From positions 62,001 to 126,000 of the forward strand of contig PMSU01000036.1 in the NCBI GenBank assembly GCA_003168255.1: a DNA stretch of 64,000 nt, given 5' to 3'. A program made the position numbers and the translations under genes. This document shows, piece after piece, positions 53,476 to 63,190 of this stretch. The notes under the pieces were generated by a model. The model worked only from the letters and a program-made list of their open reading frames with translations, was not told the origin of the DNA and searched no databases. Numbering within the stretch: position 1 is the first letter of the stretch; each line of letters starts with the position of its first letter. This DNA is from Actinomycetota bacterium (GTDB lineage Bacteria; Actinomycetota; Actinomycetes; Streptosporangiales; Streptosporangiaceae).

Positions 53476-55488
53476 GTGACGCTATTTCATGACCTTCAGA
53501 AGTACATGGCGATTCCGCGAGTTGAGACGGTGCGGCTGTCGCCGGACGGGCGGCGGCTCGTCGCGGTCGTCCGGGCGCTCGCGCCGGACCGCAAGAAATA
53601 CGCGACCGCGCTGTGGGAGATCGACCCCGGCGGCGAAGCGGAGCCGCGTCGGCTGACCCGGTCGAAGCAGGGCGAGGACAGTCCCGCCTTTCTCCCGGAC
53701 GGGACGCTGCTGTTCGTCTCGGAGCGGCCCGATGCCCAGGCCGAGAAGGGCCTGGACGACAAGGAAAGCAAGGCGCTCTGGGCGCTGCCCGCATCCGGCG
53801 GGGAGGCCAGGCTGATGGCCGCGCGTCCCAGCGGAATCGCTGCCCCCCTCGTGGCCCGGGACGCGGGGACGATCGTCTTTTCCGCCAGCACGCTGCCCGG
53901 TGACGCGGCGGCCGACGGGGAGCGGCGCAAGAGACGCGCGGACGCGGGAGTCACCGCGATTCTGCACGATGCCTACCCGATACGGCTCTGGGACCACCAG
54001 CTCGGTCCCGATCAGCCCCGCCTGTTTGCCCTCGGGCAGGACGCGCATGACATCACCCCGGAGGCCGGGCAGGCGCTGGTGGGCCAGTCGGCCGCGGTGA
54101 CACCGGACGGCTCGACGGTGGTGACCGGATGGTGGGTGCCGATCGACGGGGCCGCGCAGCGCTCTGAGCTTGTCGCGATCGACCGCGCGACCGGTCGGCG
54201 CCGGACCCTGATGGCCCGGGACGGCATTGATTTCCTCTCGCCGCTGATCTCACCGGACGGCCGCACCGTCGTCTGTGTGGCGGACGCGCACGGCACGTTG
54301 GCCGAGCCGCCGGACCAGACGCTCTGGCTCGTCCCGCTCGACGGTAGCGAGCCGCGCGATCTGATGGCCGGGCTGGACCTGTGGCCTGGGGACCACGCGT
54401 GGTCGCCCGACTCTGCGAGGGTCTACTTCTGCGCCGACCAGCGCGGCCGCCGTCCGGTTTTCGCGCTCGACACCTCTGCCGGATCGATCGAGCAGGTAAC
54501 CCGCGACGACGCTGCCTACACCCATCTGGCCGTCTCTCCGGACGGGCGCACCCTCTACGCCGTACGGTCGGGGATCGACGCGCCGCCCGCAGCGGTCCGC
54601 ATCGACTGCTCGACCGGCGATGTCGCCCGGCTGAAGGCGCCCGGCGGATCGCTGCCGCTGCCCGGACGGGTCACCGAAATCACCGCGGCGGCCCCGGACG
54701 GCGCGGAGATCCGGGGCTGGCTGGTGCTGCCCGCGGACCCGGCGGGGCCGGCGGACCCGGCGGGGCCGGCGGACCCGGCGGACCCGGCGCCGCTGCTGCT
54801 GTGGGTGCACGGCGGCCCGTTCGCCAGCTGGAACAACTGGTCCTGGCGGTGGAACCCGTGGATCATGGCCGCGCAGGGCTATGCCGTCCTGCTGCCGGAT
54901 CCGGCCCTGTCAACCGGCTATGGCCAGGACCACATCCGCCGTGGTATCGGCAGCTGGGGCGAGGCCACCTTCGGGGACGTGATGGCGATCACCGATGCGG
55001 CGCTCGGCCGCGATGACATCGACGAGACGCGGACAGCGATGATGGGCGGATCCTTCGGCGGCTACATGGCTAACTGGATCGCCGGTCACACGGATCGGTT
55101 CGACGCCATCGTCACGCATGCGAGCGTGTGGAAGTTCGACATCCTGGTCACCTCCGACGAGAGCTACTACTTCATCCGCGAGTTCGGAGATCCCGCGGAC
55201 CGTCTGTCCCGGTGGGAGGCCAATGACCCGTCACGGCACGCCGGGAAGATCCGCACGCCGATGCTGGTGATCCATGGCGACAGGGATTACCGGGTGCCCA
55301 TCGGGAACAGCCTCTGGTTGTGGTGGGACCTCGTCCGCAACAAGGTGGACGCCAAATTCCTGTACTACCCCGACGAGAACCACTGGATCCTCAGCCCTGG
55401 CAACGCGACCGTCTGGTACGAGACGGTGCTGGCTTTCCTCGCCGAGCACGTTCTCGGCGAGGAATGGCGCAGGCCGGAGACGTTGTGA
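53476..55488 (+). CDS. S9 family prolyl-oligopeptidase-like serine peptidase
   Basis: 670 residues from GTG at 53476; an ATG 27 bases upstream is also in frame. N-terminal beta-propeller repeats (VRLSPDGRRLVAVV, ISPDGRTVVCVAD, VSPDGRTLYAV) are followed by the catalytic alpha/beta-hydrolase domain: nucleophile MMGGSFGGYMANW, Asp in IHGDRDYRVP and His in DENHWIL. It is an acylaminoacyl-peptidase/dipeptidyl-peptidase relative that cuts short peptides, probably in the cytoplasm because no signal peptide is seen. A Pro-Ala-Asp repeat joins the two domains. Confidence 0.92.
   Translation: MTLFHDLQKYMAIPRVETVRLSPDGRRLVAVVRALAPDRKKYATALWEIDPGGEAEPRRLTRSKQGEDSPAFLPDGTLLFVSERPDAQAEKGLDDKESKALWALPASGGEARLMAARPSGIAAPLVARDAGTIVFSASTLPGDAAADGERRKRRADAGVTAILHDAYPIRLWDHQLGPDQPRLFALGQDAHDITPEAGQALVGQSAAVTPDGSTVVTGWWVPIDGAAQRSELVAIDRATGRRRTLMARDGIDFLSPLISPDGRTVVCVADAHGTLAEPPDQTLWLVPLDGSEPRDLMAGLDLWPGDHAWSPDSARVYFCADQRGRRPVFALDTSAGSIEQVTRDDAAYTHLAVSPDGRTLYAVRSGIDAPPAAVRIDCSTGDVARLKAPGGSLPLPGRVTEITAAAPDGAEIRGWLVLPADPAGPADPAGPADPADPAPLLLWVHGGPFASWNNWSWRWNPWIMAAQGYAVLLPDPALSTGYGQDHIRRGIGSWGEATFGDVMAITDAALGRDDIDETRTAMMGGSFGGYMANWIAGHTDRFDAIVTHASVWKFDILVTSDESYYFIREFGDPADRLSRWEANDPSRHAGKIRTPMLVIHGDRDYRVPIGNSLWLWWDLVRNKVDAKFLYYPDENHWILSPGNATVWYETVLAFLAEHVLGEEWRRPETL
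54731..54790 (+). repeat. 15-base tandem repeat in S9 peptidase linker
   Basis: Repeated gcggacccggcgggg-type units encode PADPAGPADPAGPADPADP between propeller and hydrolase domain. Confidence 0.85.
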
Positions 55489-55546
55489 CTTTCGCCGATT
55501 CCCGGCGATCTTGACGCCGGCGCCTCCGGGCGGCCGGCCGCCACCG

Positions 55547-56575
55547 TCATCGCGCTGACTCTCCCCGCTGAGCCTTCTTCTTGAGCCTGTACCGCAGCCG
55601 TTGTCTCGCCATCTCGCTTTTGCCACTGCGCTCGTTGGCCAGGGCCACCGTCTGGGCCAACTCGACATCCGCGTGCGTCAGCAGGCCGTTGGAAAGCAGA
55701 AACTCGGCAAGTTCGCGCGGGTGACCCCGTTCCTCCCAGATGAAGCCCTGGAGCAGCTTCTTGTAGTCAGAAATCGCGCCTTCGCCGCTCAGGTCCAGAG
55801 CGATGACGACATCGGTCATCGGCACCGGCTGCGGGGCGGCCAGCCCTAGGATGAATTCCTGGTAGTGGTGGGCCATCGCCATCCGTGCGGTGCCGTTGCG
55901 TTCGAAATAGGAGCGAACGTGGGCCACCGCGTCGGGCCGGGACCGGCTTCCCCGCCGGGCCGGCGAGCCGTTGGCCCAGACCTTCGCGTCCTGGGTGGGA
56001 GGCTGCTCATCGCTACCCCGGGCGGCCGACTCGGCGCCGCGCTCTGCCGGGACCTCGAGCCGAAGCGGCAGCACCCAGGTGCCGACACCCACCAGCCACG
56101 CCCCACCCGCAAGAACCACGGGCAACGTCTCGTAGCGCTGCGCCGGCGCCACCGGCAGGACGCGCTGGGCCGCCCTCCGCACTGCCCGGTGGTCCAGGGG
56201 GGTCTGGTCGGTGTGCGGCGCCAGGTACACTTGGTAGGTCGTGTCGCGGCTGAACAGCTCCCACCGATGGTGCACGTAGCGAAGGCCTGCGCAGCGCGGG
56301 GACCGGTGCAGGGTGAGATCCCGGTTGCCGCTGAGCATGCTGCGATCCAGCCAGGTGATCTCATCGGGCGGGCAGCTCACCCATATGCGGCGCTTGGACG
56401 ACCAGATAAAGAGCTGGTCCATCCCCACTCCCCTGCCGCCGCGGCGATGGCGAGTCACCGGGAGGTCCGTCCAGTCTTGCGATGTCTCTGCCACGATAAT
56501 GGTGACATTACCGGCCCGGCCGGCTTCGGCGGCCGGACGGATCAGCCGGTCGGCGAGCATGATCGGTGTGTCCAC
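55547..56575 (-). CDS. Hypothetical protein of the FHA gene pair
   Basis: About 342 residues from GTG at 56575, eight bases after the FHA gene stop; ATG at 56560 is an alternative. WSSKRRIWVSCPPDEITWLDRSMLSGNRDLTLHR and HHRWELFSRDTTYQVYLAP are well-formed segments; a hydrophobic stretch (LPVVLAGGAWLVGVGTWVLPL) follows. The Lys/Arg-rich end (RQRLRYRLKKKAQR) is compatible with nucleic acid or membrane contact. No enzyme motif is seen. Operon context suggests a partner of the FHA protein in phospho-dependent signalling. Confidence 0.65.
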   Translation of the reverse strand: MDTPIMLADRLIRPAAEAGRAGNVTIIVAETSQDWTDLPVTRHRRGGRGVGMDQLFIWSSKRRIWVSCPPDEITWLDRSMLSGNRDLTLHRSPRCAGLRYVHHRWELFSRDTTYQVYLAPHTDQTPLDHRAVRRAAQRVLPVAPAQRYETLPVVLAGGAWLVGVGTWVLPLRLEVPAERGAESAARGSDEQPPTQDAKVWANGSPARRGSRSRPDAVAHVRSYFERNGTARMAMAHHYQEFILGLAAPQPVPMTDVVIALDLSGEGAISDYKKLLQGFIWEERGHPRELAEFLLSNGLLTHADVELAQTVALANERSGKSEMARQRLRYRLKKKAQRGESAR

Positions 56576-56582
56576 GCCCGCG

Positions 56583-57656
56583 TCAGCCGATCTCGACTCG
56601 GGACACAAGCGCCTCTGGCTTCTTGCCCCACCGGATCGAATCGCCGTCACGAACCGCGTGCCCGCCTACCAGGGGGGTGCCGTTCAGGGTCAGCCCGTTC
56701 CGGCCCAGATTGGCGATCCACCACTGCCCGTCGGCGAACGTGAACGTGGCGTGTTCCCTGGACACCGTGGGAACTTCGGGAAGAACGAGGTCCACGGCTC
56801 CCCGCCCGGCCCGAGCGCCTGACGTCCTGGTCTGCGTCACGGCGTCACCAGTGATCAGCTTCAGCACGGGGATCGGGGGGCTGCGCAGCTCGGCGACCGT
56901 CGGCAGGCCGGCGACGACAGCCGGGGCCACTACGGCTTCGGCGCGGGTGCCACCCTCGTGGGCACACCGGAAGCTGCCGCCCGGCTCGTGCCACACCGGC
57001 CGCGGGTCGGGCTGAGGGTCGAGCCCCGGGTCGAGCTGAGGGCCGAGCTGAGGGCCGAGCCGCGGGTCGAGCTGAGGGGCGGGCTGCGGCCCGGAGTGCG
57101 GCAGCCGCACTGGCCGCAGACCGTACCGGCCGGCCGGGACCGAGGGGTCGCTGATGACCCTCACCTCGGCGGGGCCGGGACTGACGAAGCGGGCATCGTG
57201 CGCGGCAACCTGCTCCTCGTACACCTCGGCAGCGCCCGAGCTGATCATGCCGATATCCATCAGCTCGCTGAGCGAGCCGAAGTCACGCGGGCTCAGCCGC
57301 AGTTCCACAGAGTTCGGCGCAAGCAGCGAGCCAGTCGGGCTTGTCACGAACACCTCGGACAGGCGGCGCAGGCTCAGCCGCAGCACGTCCTGCCCGTCGC
57401 GCCACGGCCGGGTGGCCAGTTGCTTCACCCATGGGTGGCCCGCATCGATTCCCATAGACCGCATCGACAGCACGCACGCGGCGCCGAGTGCCGCGAGGAG
57501 CAGCAACAACGCGGTCCCGCCGAATACCGACCCGGTAACGGCCAGCAACAGCGCCCAGCATCCGGCGATGCCGGCCGCCACCGCCCACCGTTTCCGGCTC
57601 CGCCGTGGCATTGGAGCATGCGGCGGCCGGCGCACAGCCTCCCTGAGATCAGCCAT
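56583..57656 (-). CDS. Membrane-anchored FHA-domain protein
   Basis: 357 residues from ATG at 57656 behind AAGGATGG. Two hydrophobic segments at the N-terminus (WAVAAGIAGCWALLLAV, GTALLLLLAALGAACVL) are followed by a region like the FhaA N-terminal domain (NSVELRLSPRDFGSLSELMD), a Pro/Gln/Leu/Asp repeat linker and a C-terminal FHA domain (VSREHATFTFADGQWWIANLGRNGLTLNG) with the Ser-Arg and His that bind phosphothreonine. FHA proteins of this type are read by Ser/Thr kinases in actinobacteria; no kinase gene lies in the window. Confidence 0.8.
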   Translation of the reverse strand: MADLREAVRRPPHAPMPRRSRKRWAVAAGIAGCWALLLAVTGSVFGGTALLLLLAALGAACVLSMRSMGIDAGHPWVKQLATRPWRDGQDVLRLSLRRLSEVFVTSPTGSLLAPNSVELRLSPRDFGSLSELMDIGMISSGAAEVYEEQVAAHDARFVSPGPAEVRVISDPSVPAGRYGLRPVRLPHSGPQPAPQLDPRLGPQLGPQLDPGLDPQPDPRPVWHEPGGSFRCAHEGGTRAEAVVAPAVVAGLPTVAELRSPPIPVLKLITGDAVTQTRTSGARAGRGAVDLVLPEVPTVSREHATFTFADGQWWIANLGRNGLTLNGTPLVGGHAVRDGDSIRWGKKPEALVSRVEIG

Positions 57657-57926
57657 CAGACACCATCCTTGAAGGCCCCGCCGCTTGCCCGGCTGCCTGG
57701 TTCGTGCTTCGAACGATGCGGACACCGCAGGGCGCAGGTCAATAGATCGGGCCTAGCTCCCAGACATCTGGAAGTTGGCCAGCAGGGTGGCGAGGCTCGC
57801 CCGGAAGGAGAGCCGCTGCGGCACCGGGCAGTCACGTGCGGCAGTATCAGGGGTCTTGGCCGCGATGCCGGAGGCCGCCCGGAGCCCGGGCCAGACGATG
57901 ACTACGACCTGGGGGGAACACCTCAC

Positions 57927-59378
57927 ATGAGCGAGATCGCAGCAGAGCCAGCTGGCGCAATGGTGATCTTCGGCATCACCGGCGACCTGGCCCGCAAGAT
58001 GACATTCCGCTCGCTGTACCGCCTGGAGGTGGACGGCCAGCTCAACTGCCCGGTCATCGGCGTGGCCATGGACAAATGGTCCGACGAGCAGCTGCGCTCC
58101 GCGGCGCGAGCGGCACTCGATGCGGCCGGTGAAACCGTGCAGAAGAAGGCCTTCGACCGGCTGGCAGGACGGCTCAGCTACGTGCAAGGTGACTTCGCCG
58201 ACCCGAGCACGTATCAAAGGCTGGCTGACCGGCTGAAGGGCTGCCACCGGCCGCTGTTCTACCTGGAGATCCCGCCCTCATTGTTCGCCCCGGTGGTGAC
58301 GGCTCTGGGCCACGCGAATCTCACCGCGGGGGCCACCGTGATGATCGAGAAACCCTTCGGCCACGATCTCTACTCGGCCCGGGCGCTCAACGCCTCGCTG
58401 CATGAGGTGCTCGCCGAGGACCAGATCCTTCGCATCGACCACTTCCTGGGCAAGCAGCCCGTGCTTGACATCCATTTCCTGCGCTTCGCCAACGCGCTGC
58501 TTGAGCCGGTGTGGAACCGCGACCACGTCGCCGCCGTGCAGGTCACCATGGCCGAGGACTTCGGGGTGGAGGACCGTGGCGCCTTCTACGACCGGGTGGG
58601 AGCGCTGCGAGACGTGGTACAGAACCACCTCCTCCAGGTCCTCGCTCTCATCGCCATGGAGGCGCCCGTGGGGCCCGGGCATCGCGCGCTGTGGGACAAG
58701 AAGGTCGATGTCTTCCGGGCCATACCCGACATCGACCCGGTCCGCTGTGTGCTGGGCCAGTACGAGGGGTACAGCAAGGTAGCCGGAGTGAAGGAAGGCT
58801 CGACGACCGAGACCTACGTGGCGCTGCGCCTCGGGATAGACAACTGGCGCTGGGCCGGGGTGCCGTTCTACCTCAGGGCGGGCAAGGCGCTTGCGGCCCG
58901 GGCCACCGAGGTGCGGGTGATCTTCAAACGCCCGCCCCGCCTGGCGTTCTTGGAAGAGCCGACCCACCCCGCCCCAAACCAGCTTGTGCTGCGGATCGAC
59001 CCTGATCCGGGCTTGCGGATCGTGCTGCTGTCCAAGGGGCGGGACGGCGCGGCGACAAGGGACGTGCACTTGGACCTGGCGTTCGCCGCTGAGCTCGGTC
59101 AGCCCCCCCAGCCTTACGAGCGGCTCATCCACGACGCGCTGTCGGGCGATCATTCCCTGTTCACCCGGGAGGACGCGGTCGAGGAAACCTGGCGGATCCT
59201 CGAGCCTCTGGTGGATTACCTGGATCACGCCCCCACCCCTGTCCCCTACCCACAGGGGTCATGGGGCCCATCCAGCGCAGGCGACCTCTGCCGAGGACAT
59301 CCGCCCTGGCAGCAGCCATGGCTTCCCATCCAGCAGACAGAGACGATCAAAGGAGAAAAGGGCGATGGCAACAAGTAA
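57927..59378 (+). CDS. zwf: Glucose-6-phosphate 1-dehydrogenase
   Basis: 483 residues from ATG at 57927 with GGGGGGAA upstream; the frame is open far upstream but antisense to the FHA gene. [14 protein letters not shown] is the NADP site and [11 protein letters not shown] the active-site signature with the catalytic His. First step of the oxidative pentose phosphate pathway, giving NADPH. It ends with an unusual Trp/Pro/Gln-rich tail of about 40 residues, and its last codons overlap the start of gnd by 14 bases. Confidence 0.93.
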   Translation: MSEIAAEPAGAMVIFGITGDLARKMTFRSLYRLEVDGQLNCPVIGVAMDKWSDEQLRSAARAALDAAGETVQKKAFDRLAGRLSYVQGDFADPSTYQRLADRLKGCHRPLFYLEIPPSLFAPVVTALGHANLTAGATVMIEKPFGHDLYSARALNASLHEVLAEDQILRIDHFLGKQPVLDIHFLRFANALLEPVWNRDHVAAVQVTMAEDFGVEDRGAFYDRVGALRDVVQNHLLQVLALIAMEAPVGPGHRALWDKKVDVFRAIPDIDPVRCVLGQYEGYSKVAGVKEGSTTETYVALRLGIDNWRWAGVPFYLRAGKALAARATEVRVIFKRPPRLAFLEEPTHPAPNQLVLRIDPDPGLRIVLLSKGRDGAATRDVHLDLAFAAELGQPPQPYERLIHDALSGDHSLFTREDAVEETWRILEPLVDYLDHAPTPVPYPQGSWGPSSAGDLCRGHPPWQQPWLPIQQTETIKGEKGDGNK

Positions 59379-60399
59379 CCCGATGCAGCTCGGCATGATC
59401 GGGCTCGGCCGGATGGGAGCGAACCTTGTCCGGCGCCTGATGCGCGACGGCCACAGCTGCGTGGTCTTCGACGTGAATCCCGATGCCGTGCAGGCACTGG
59501 AGAAAGAAGGAGCGACCGGCGCGAGCTCGATGGCCGACTTCGTCGGCAAGCTGTCGGCCCCCCGGGCTGCCTGGGTGATGGTCCCCGCCGGAGACATCAC
59601 CAGCAAGACCATCGAAGAGCTCGCCTCCCACATGGAACAGGGCGACACGATCATCGACGGCGGCAACTCCTACTACCGAGACGACATCGCCCGCGCCGCA
59701 GACCTGTCCGGCCGGGGTATCCACCTGGTCGACTGCGGGACGAGCGGCGGGGTGTGGGGGCTCGATCGCGGCTACTGCCTCATGATCGGAGGAGAAGACG
59801 GCATCGTCGAGCACCTCGACCCGATCTTCGCCACCATCGCCCCTGGCGTCGACAGCGCGCCCCGTACCCCAGGCCGGACCGGGGCACCGGAATCGGCCGA
59901 GCAGGGATTCCTGCACTGCGGCCCGAACGGCGCCGGGCATTTCGTGAAGATGGTCCACAACGGCATCGAGTACGGCATGATGGCGGCCTTCGCCGAGGGG
60001 TTCAACATCCTGCACAACGCGAATGCCGGCAAGCTGAGCATCGAAGCTGACGCCGAGACCGCGCCGATGGAGCACCCGGAGTTCTACCAGTTCGACATCG
60101 ACACCACGGCGGTAGCCGAGGTGTGGCGGCGCGGCAGCGTGGTCGGATCCTGGCTGCTGGACCTGACCGCCGAGGCCCTTGTCAGCTCCCCCGACCTGGC
60201 CGAGTTCACGGGGCGGGTGTCAGACTCCGGCGAGGGCCGGTGGACGTCGATCGCAGCGATCGACGTAGGGGTTCCCGCCCCGGTGCTCACCAGCGCGCTG
60301 TACTCGCGTTTTGCCTCCCGGGGCCTCGACGAGTTCGCCGACAAGGTGCTCTCGGCCATGCGCAAGGGCTTTGGCGGACACGACGAGAAGAAAGCCTGA
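59365..60399 (+). CDS. gnd: 6-phosphogluconate dehydrogenase, decarboxylating (short form)
   Basis: 344 residues, ATG at 59365 behind AAGGAGAAAAGG. N-terminal [16 protein letters not shown] is the nucleotide-binding loop, [10 protein letters not shown] and [20 protein letters not shown] the substrate regions, and [22 protein letters not shown] carries the catalytic Lys and Asn. At about 340 residues it belongs to the short GntZ/YqeC-like group, not the 470-residue form. It oxidises 6-phosphogluconate to ribulose 5-phosphate and CO2, directly after zwf in the same operon. Confidence 0.93.
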   Translation: MATSNPMQLGMIGLGRMGANLVRRLMRDGHSCVVFDVNPDAVQALEKEGATGASSMADFVGKLSAPRAAWVMVPAGDITSKTIEELASHMEQGDTIIDGGNSYYRDDIARAADLSGRGIHLVDCGTSGGVWGLDRGYCLMIGGEDGIVEHLDPIFATIAPGVDSAPRTPGRTGAPESAEQGFLHCGPNGAGHFVKMVHNGIEYGMMAAFAEGFNILHNANAGKLSIEADAETAPMEHPEFYQFDIDTTAVAEVWRRGSVVGSWLLDLTAEALVSSPDLAEFTGRVSDSGEGRWTSIAAIDVGVPAPVLTSALYSRFASRGLDEFADKVLSAMRKGFGGHDEKKA

Positions 60400-60444
60400 C
60401 ACGGCTGAGGGCCTCGTGACATAGAGCCATCCGGCGGAACGTTT

Positions 60445-60460
60445 GTGCCCGGCCGGGCAC
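60445..60460. terminator. Palindrome between convergent gnd and small membrane protein genes
   Basis: GTGCCCGGCCGGGCAC is a perfect 16-base palindrome, followed by a second GGCCGG/CCGGCC hairpin. It sits in the 86-base gap between convergent genes, the usual place of a two-way terminator in GC-rich genomes; no T-run. Confidence 0.5.
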
Positions 60461-60485
60461 ACCCGCGCGGCCGGGACCGGCCGGC

Positions 60486-60683
60486 TCAGCTGCTCGGCTT
60501 GGGGAGTGTGCAGGAGATCTTCGGGTTCACGCCCGTGTAGTTGAGCGGGCCCGCCAAGATCGTCACAGCGATCGTGCCGAGCTTGGCGCAGTTCGTGCTG
60601 GATCCGTTGTAGTAGCTGCGCTGGCCACCCGCTATCGCGCCGATGATCAGCCATATGACCAGCAGCGCTGATCCGATCCGCAT
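60486..60683 (-). CDS. Small membrane protein, widespread in actinobacteria
   Basis: 65 residues from ATG at 60683 behind a perfect GGAGG. MRIGSALLVIWLIIGAIAGGQR is a single membrane segment; the C-terminal part (CAKLGTIAVTILAGPLNYTGVNP, C..PKPS) is the pattern I recall from many uncharacterised small actinobacterial proteins. The two Cys may form a disulfide outside the membrane. Function unknown. Confidence 0.75.
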   Translation of the reverse strand: MRIGSALLVIWLIIGAIAGGQRSYYNGSSTNCAKLGTIAVTILAGPLNYTGVNPKISCTLPKPSS

Positions 60684-60791
60684 TGTCAACCTCCGGCCTG
60701 CCGGGCCAAGCAGTGACCAATAATCAGCCGCCAGGTCCAATCCTCAGTGGTTAACAAATACCGCAGATTGACCCTTTTAAAGACCTGATCC

Positions 60792-62336
60792 TTAGCCAAT
60801 CCGGCGGCCGGCGCCCTGACCTGCGCCGGGCGGCTGGTAGGAGACGGAAACTGGCGGCCCGCCCGGCCCGATGGTGAGGTCGGTCTGGAGTTCCGCGGTC
60901 GACTGCCACGTCACCGTGATCTCGACACTCTGGCCGGCCGCGAGGGAACCGGTAGACGGCGACACGGTCAGGTCCTGCGCGTATACGGCCGGAACCGTAA
61001 TGGAATATGCCACCGAACCGCCACTCGCGGTCAGCGTGAACGTGCCGGTCGGATCCCCGCCGCCGGGCGACACGCCCAGCGTCACGCCAGTCGGTGCCGC
61101 CGACAGCGCCCCGGATGTTGGCGTCGGCGTGGGCTTGCTGGACGGGCTCCTGGACGGGCTCCTGGACGGGCTCGGTCGCGCGGTTGACGTCGCGCTAGGC
61201 GATACCGACACCGACACCGTCGCCGACGCAGACGTGGTGGGCGTGGCGTGGTGGGTGGCCCCGCCCTTGGAATGCGCGGCCCGTGACGAGGTGCGCGCCG
61301 CCGGGGAGAGGCCTGACGACGCCGCGGTTGCCTGCGGCGAGAGTGGCTGGCTGCCGAGCGAAGCGGCAGCAACCCGCGGGCTGTGGTCGTGACTCAGCCC
61401 GGCCCAGATCCCGACGGCGCAGAGCAGCACGAACGCCGCCGCGGCCGCGACGGCCAGCGCGGGGCGCCGGAACCTGTGAACCGGTTCGAGCGGGTCAATC
61501 GGAACGGGAAAGCCGGACTCGCCAAAGGGCTCGGCCCGCTGCACCACTCGGGCTCGGTAGGCGACGATATCTGGACTGCTGGACGCGACGAGCCCGAGAA
61601 CCTGCTGCCGCAGGCCGCGTGCAATCGCCACCATAGGCAGCAGGCTGAGCATCATCGCGGGCTGTAGTTCACGGTGCTTGCGGCCGCTACAAGCACGGCA
61701 GTGCTGTATGTGCCTGTTGAGCCGCTTGCGTAGCAGCGCGGTTAGCTGGCCGTCCCAGCCGTCAAGCAGCTCGTCGAGCCTGGCGCAGGATGACCGTCCG
61801 GTGCGGGCGACAAGCAGTGTCCCGAGCGAGGTCTCGAACTGACCACCGGCGCGGGCGGCGAGAGCATGTGCCTGGTTGCGGGAAACTCCGAGTGCGCTGG
61901 CGAGATCGTCGCCGCTGAAATCTTGCCGCAGACTCAGCTCGATGACCTCGCGCTCACCCGGGTTGAGCCCGGCGATCACCGCGCCGACCACCTCCCGCAG
62001 CTCGGCGCGCTCCAGGTCGACACCGAAGTCAACGGTGTCATCGGTCACGTCGCCTGCTTCCAGGCTCGTGGTTCCTGTCAGCGTCCGCAGCCGGCGATGG
62101 CACTCATTGCGCGCCACGGCGTACAGCCATGGCTTGAGGAGGTCTCGATCGCGAAGGCCCGCGAGCTTAGTCGCGGCGACGATGAATGTGTCCTGGACGG
62201 CGTCGGAGGCGTCGGCACGCTCGGTGAGCAGCGACGCGCAGAAACCGTGCAGCGGCGCTGCGTACCGGTCGTACGCCGCCGCGAGTCCGTCCGGGTCGCC
62301 CGCCACGACGGCGGCGACCATCTCGCTGTCGCGCAT
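60792..62336 (-). CDS. ECF-type sigma factor with fused membrane segment and beta-sandwich tail
   Basis: 514 residues. Sigma2 (YDRYAAPLHGFCASLL, DAVQDTFIVAATKL, WLYAVARNECHRRLR) occupies residues about 20-85 and sigma4 (LNPGEREVIELSLRQDFSGDDLASALGVSRNQ) about 120-160. A zinc-finger-like HIQHCRACSGRKH follows, then one membrane segment (LAVAAAAAFVLLCAVGIWAGL), a long Ser/Thr/Pro linker and a C-terminal BACON/Ig-like domain that would be outside the cell. Sigma and anti-sigma-like parts in one chain imply control by release or proteolysis. A 12-base repeat encodes SPSRSPSR in the linker. Confidence 0.85.
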   Translation of the reverse strand: MRDSEMVAAVVAGDPDGLAAAYDRYAAPLHGFCASLLTERADASDAVQDTFIVAATKLAGLRDRDLLKPWLYAVARNECHRRLRTLTGTTSLEAGDVTDDTVDFGVDLERAELREVVGAVIAGLNPGEREVIELSLRQDFSGDDLASALGVSRNQAHALAARAGGQFETSLGTLLVARTGRSSCARLDELLDGWDGQLTALLRKRLNRHIQHCRACSGRKHRELQPAMMLSLLPMVAIARGLRQQVLGLVASSSPDIVAYRARVVQRAEPFGESGFPVPIDPLEPVHRFRRPALAVAAAAAFVLLCAVGIWAGLSHDHSPRVAAASLGSQPLSPQATAASSGLSPAARTSSRAAHSKGGATHHATPTTSASATVSVSVSPSATSTARPSPSRSPSRSPSSKPTPTPTSGALSAAPTGVTLGVSPGGGDPTGTFTLTASGGSVAYSITVPAVYAQDLTVSPSTGSLAAGQSVEITVTWQSTAELQTDLTIGPGGPPVSVSYQPPGAGQGAGRRIG

Positions 62337-62754
62337 GTGCCCACCTTAGGGGCCCCAATGGGCTGCCGAGCAGGCGAGCATACCACTGTCCCCGCCGGAC
62401 GGCACCTGCGGCGCTGCCGCGCCGAAGGTGCCGTCCCCCGTTGGCGGGGAGAGCCGCACAGCGGCCTGACTCCGTGTCATAGGCAATCGCGTGGTCGTTA
62501 TCTTTCGAGTAAGGATCGATTGAGCGGCCATCGAGCCAAAGGTCAGCCAGGCGCCACCGTCGCGGCGAGCGCGGCAGCCAGGCCGCGCCGGAAAGCAGCT
62601 CCCGGCGCTCGGCCGGCGGCACCAGCCGCAGCACGCGCTCGATCAGCTTGCCTGGACCGGTTGCAGCGCGGGCGCCGCCGATCGGCCGAATGTAGCAAAG
62701 CTCAGGTGCGATTCCTGAGGCCGAGCGCGCTACCGGCGAGCGACGCTCACCTGC
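62337..62754. other. Intergenic region upstream of the sigma factor
   Basis: 418 bases. On the - strand an open frame reads LIERVLRLVPPAERRELLSGAAW and WRLADLWLDGRSIDPY before turning to non-coding sequence; it may be a relic of a small gene but no intact gene is supported. The sigma factor promoter must lie close to 62337-62400. Confidence 0.4.
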
Positions 62755-62913
62755 GTGTGGGCACTACAACCCGAACGTGTCGTGCTGGAGTTTGAGCCGG
62801 GAGACCCGATCCAGGGGCGCCTGCTCGACAGCTCGGGCACGCCTCATGACTTCTATGGCTGGCTCGAGCTCTGCGCGGAGCTCGAGCGGGCCTGGCGCCG
62901 CGCCGACTGGTGA
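62755..62913 (+). CDS. Very small conserved-looking protein
   Basis: 52 residues from GTG at 62755, the only start after an in-frame TGA at 62716. It reads RVVLEFEPGDPIQGRLLDSSG, then FYGWLELCAELERAWRRADW and a stop. This resembles small actinobacterial proteins with a GW-LEL-ALE end, whose role is unknown. No good ribosome site. It is convergent with the next gene (1-base gap). Confidence 0.5.
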   Translation: MWALQPERVVLEFEPGDPIQGRLLDSSGTPHDFYGWLELCAELERAWRRADW

Positions 62914-62914
62914 C

Positions 62915-63163
62915 TTACCTGGAAGCCGCCGCCCGCCCGATCATGGCCTGCCATCGCTTCAGCACCCGCGGCTCGCGCGGCTCGCGCGGCTCGTGGTGCC
63001 GCATCTCGCGCCGGTTGAGGGCGTAGGCCCAGGTGCGCGCCCGCGCCCGCGCCTCGGCATGAACATGCGCGTGGTTGGCGGCGGCGTCGCCATCAAGGCC
63101 GAACGTGTCGGCTACCCAGTCCACCATGACCCGGTGGAGCCTGTGAATCGTCTGTCCCGGCAT
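62915..63163 (-). CDS. Hypothetical protein divergent from TetR
   Basis: 82 residues from ATG at 63163, chosen because GGGGAG lies nine bases before it; ATG at 63196 would start inside the operator. MPGQTIHRLHRVMVDWVADTFG and AEARARARTWAYALNRREMRHH are helical and Arg-rich. The tail has PREPREPR. No family is recognised. Its promoter region coincides with the triple palindrome, so it is a likely target of the TetR regulator. Confidence 0.5.
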   Translation of the reverse strand: MPGQTIHRLHRVMVDWVADTFGLDGDAAANHAHVHAEARARARTWAYALNRREMRHHEPREPREPRVLKRWQAMIGRAAASR

Positions 63164-63190
63164 GAACGTCAGCTCCCCTGAGGCGATGGC

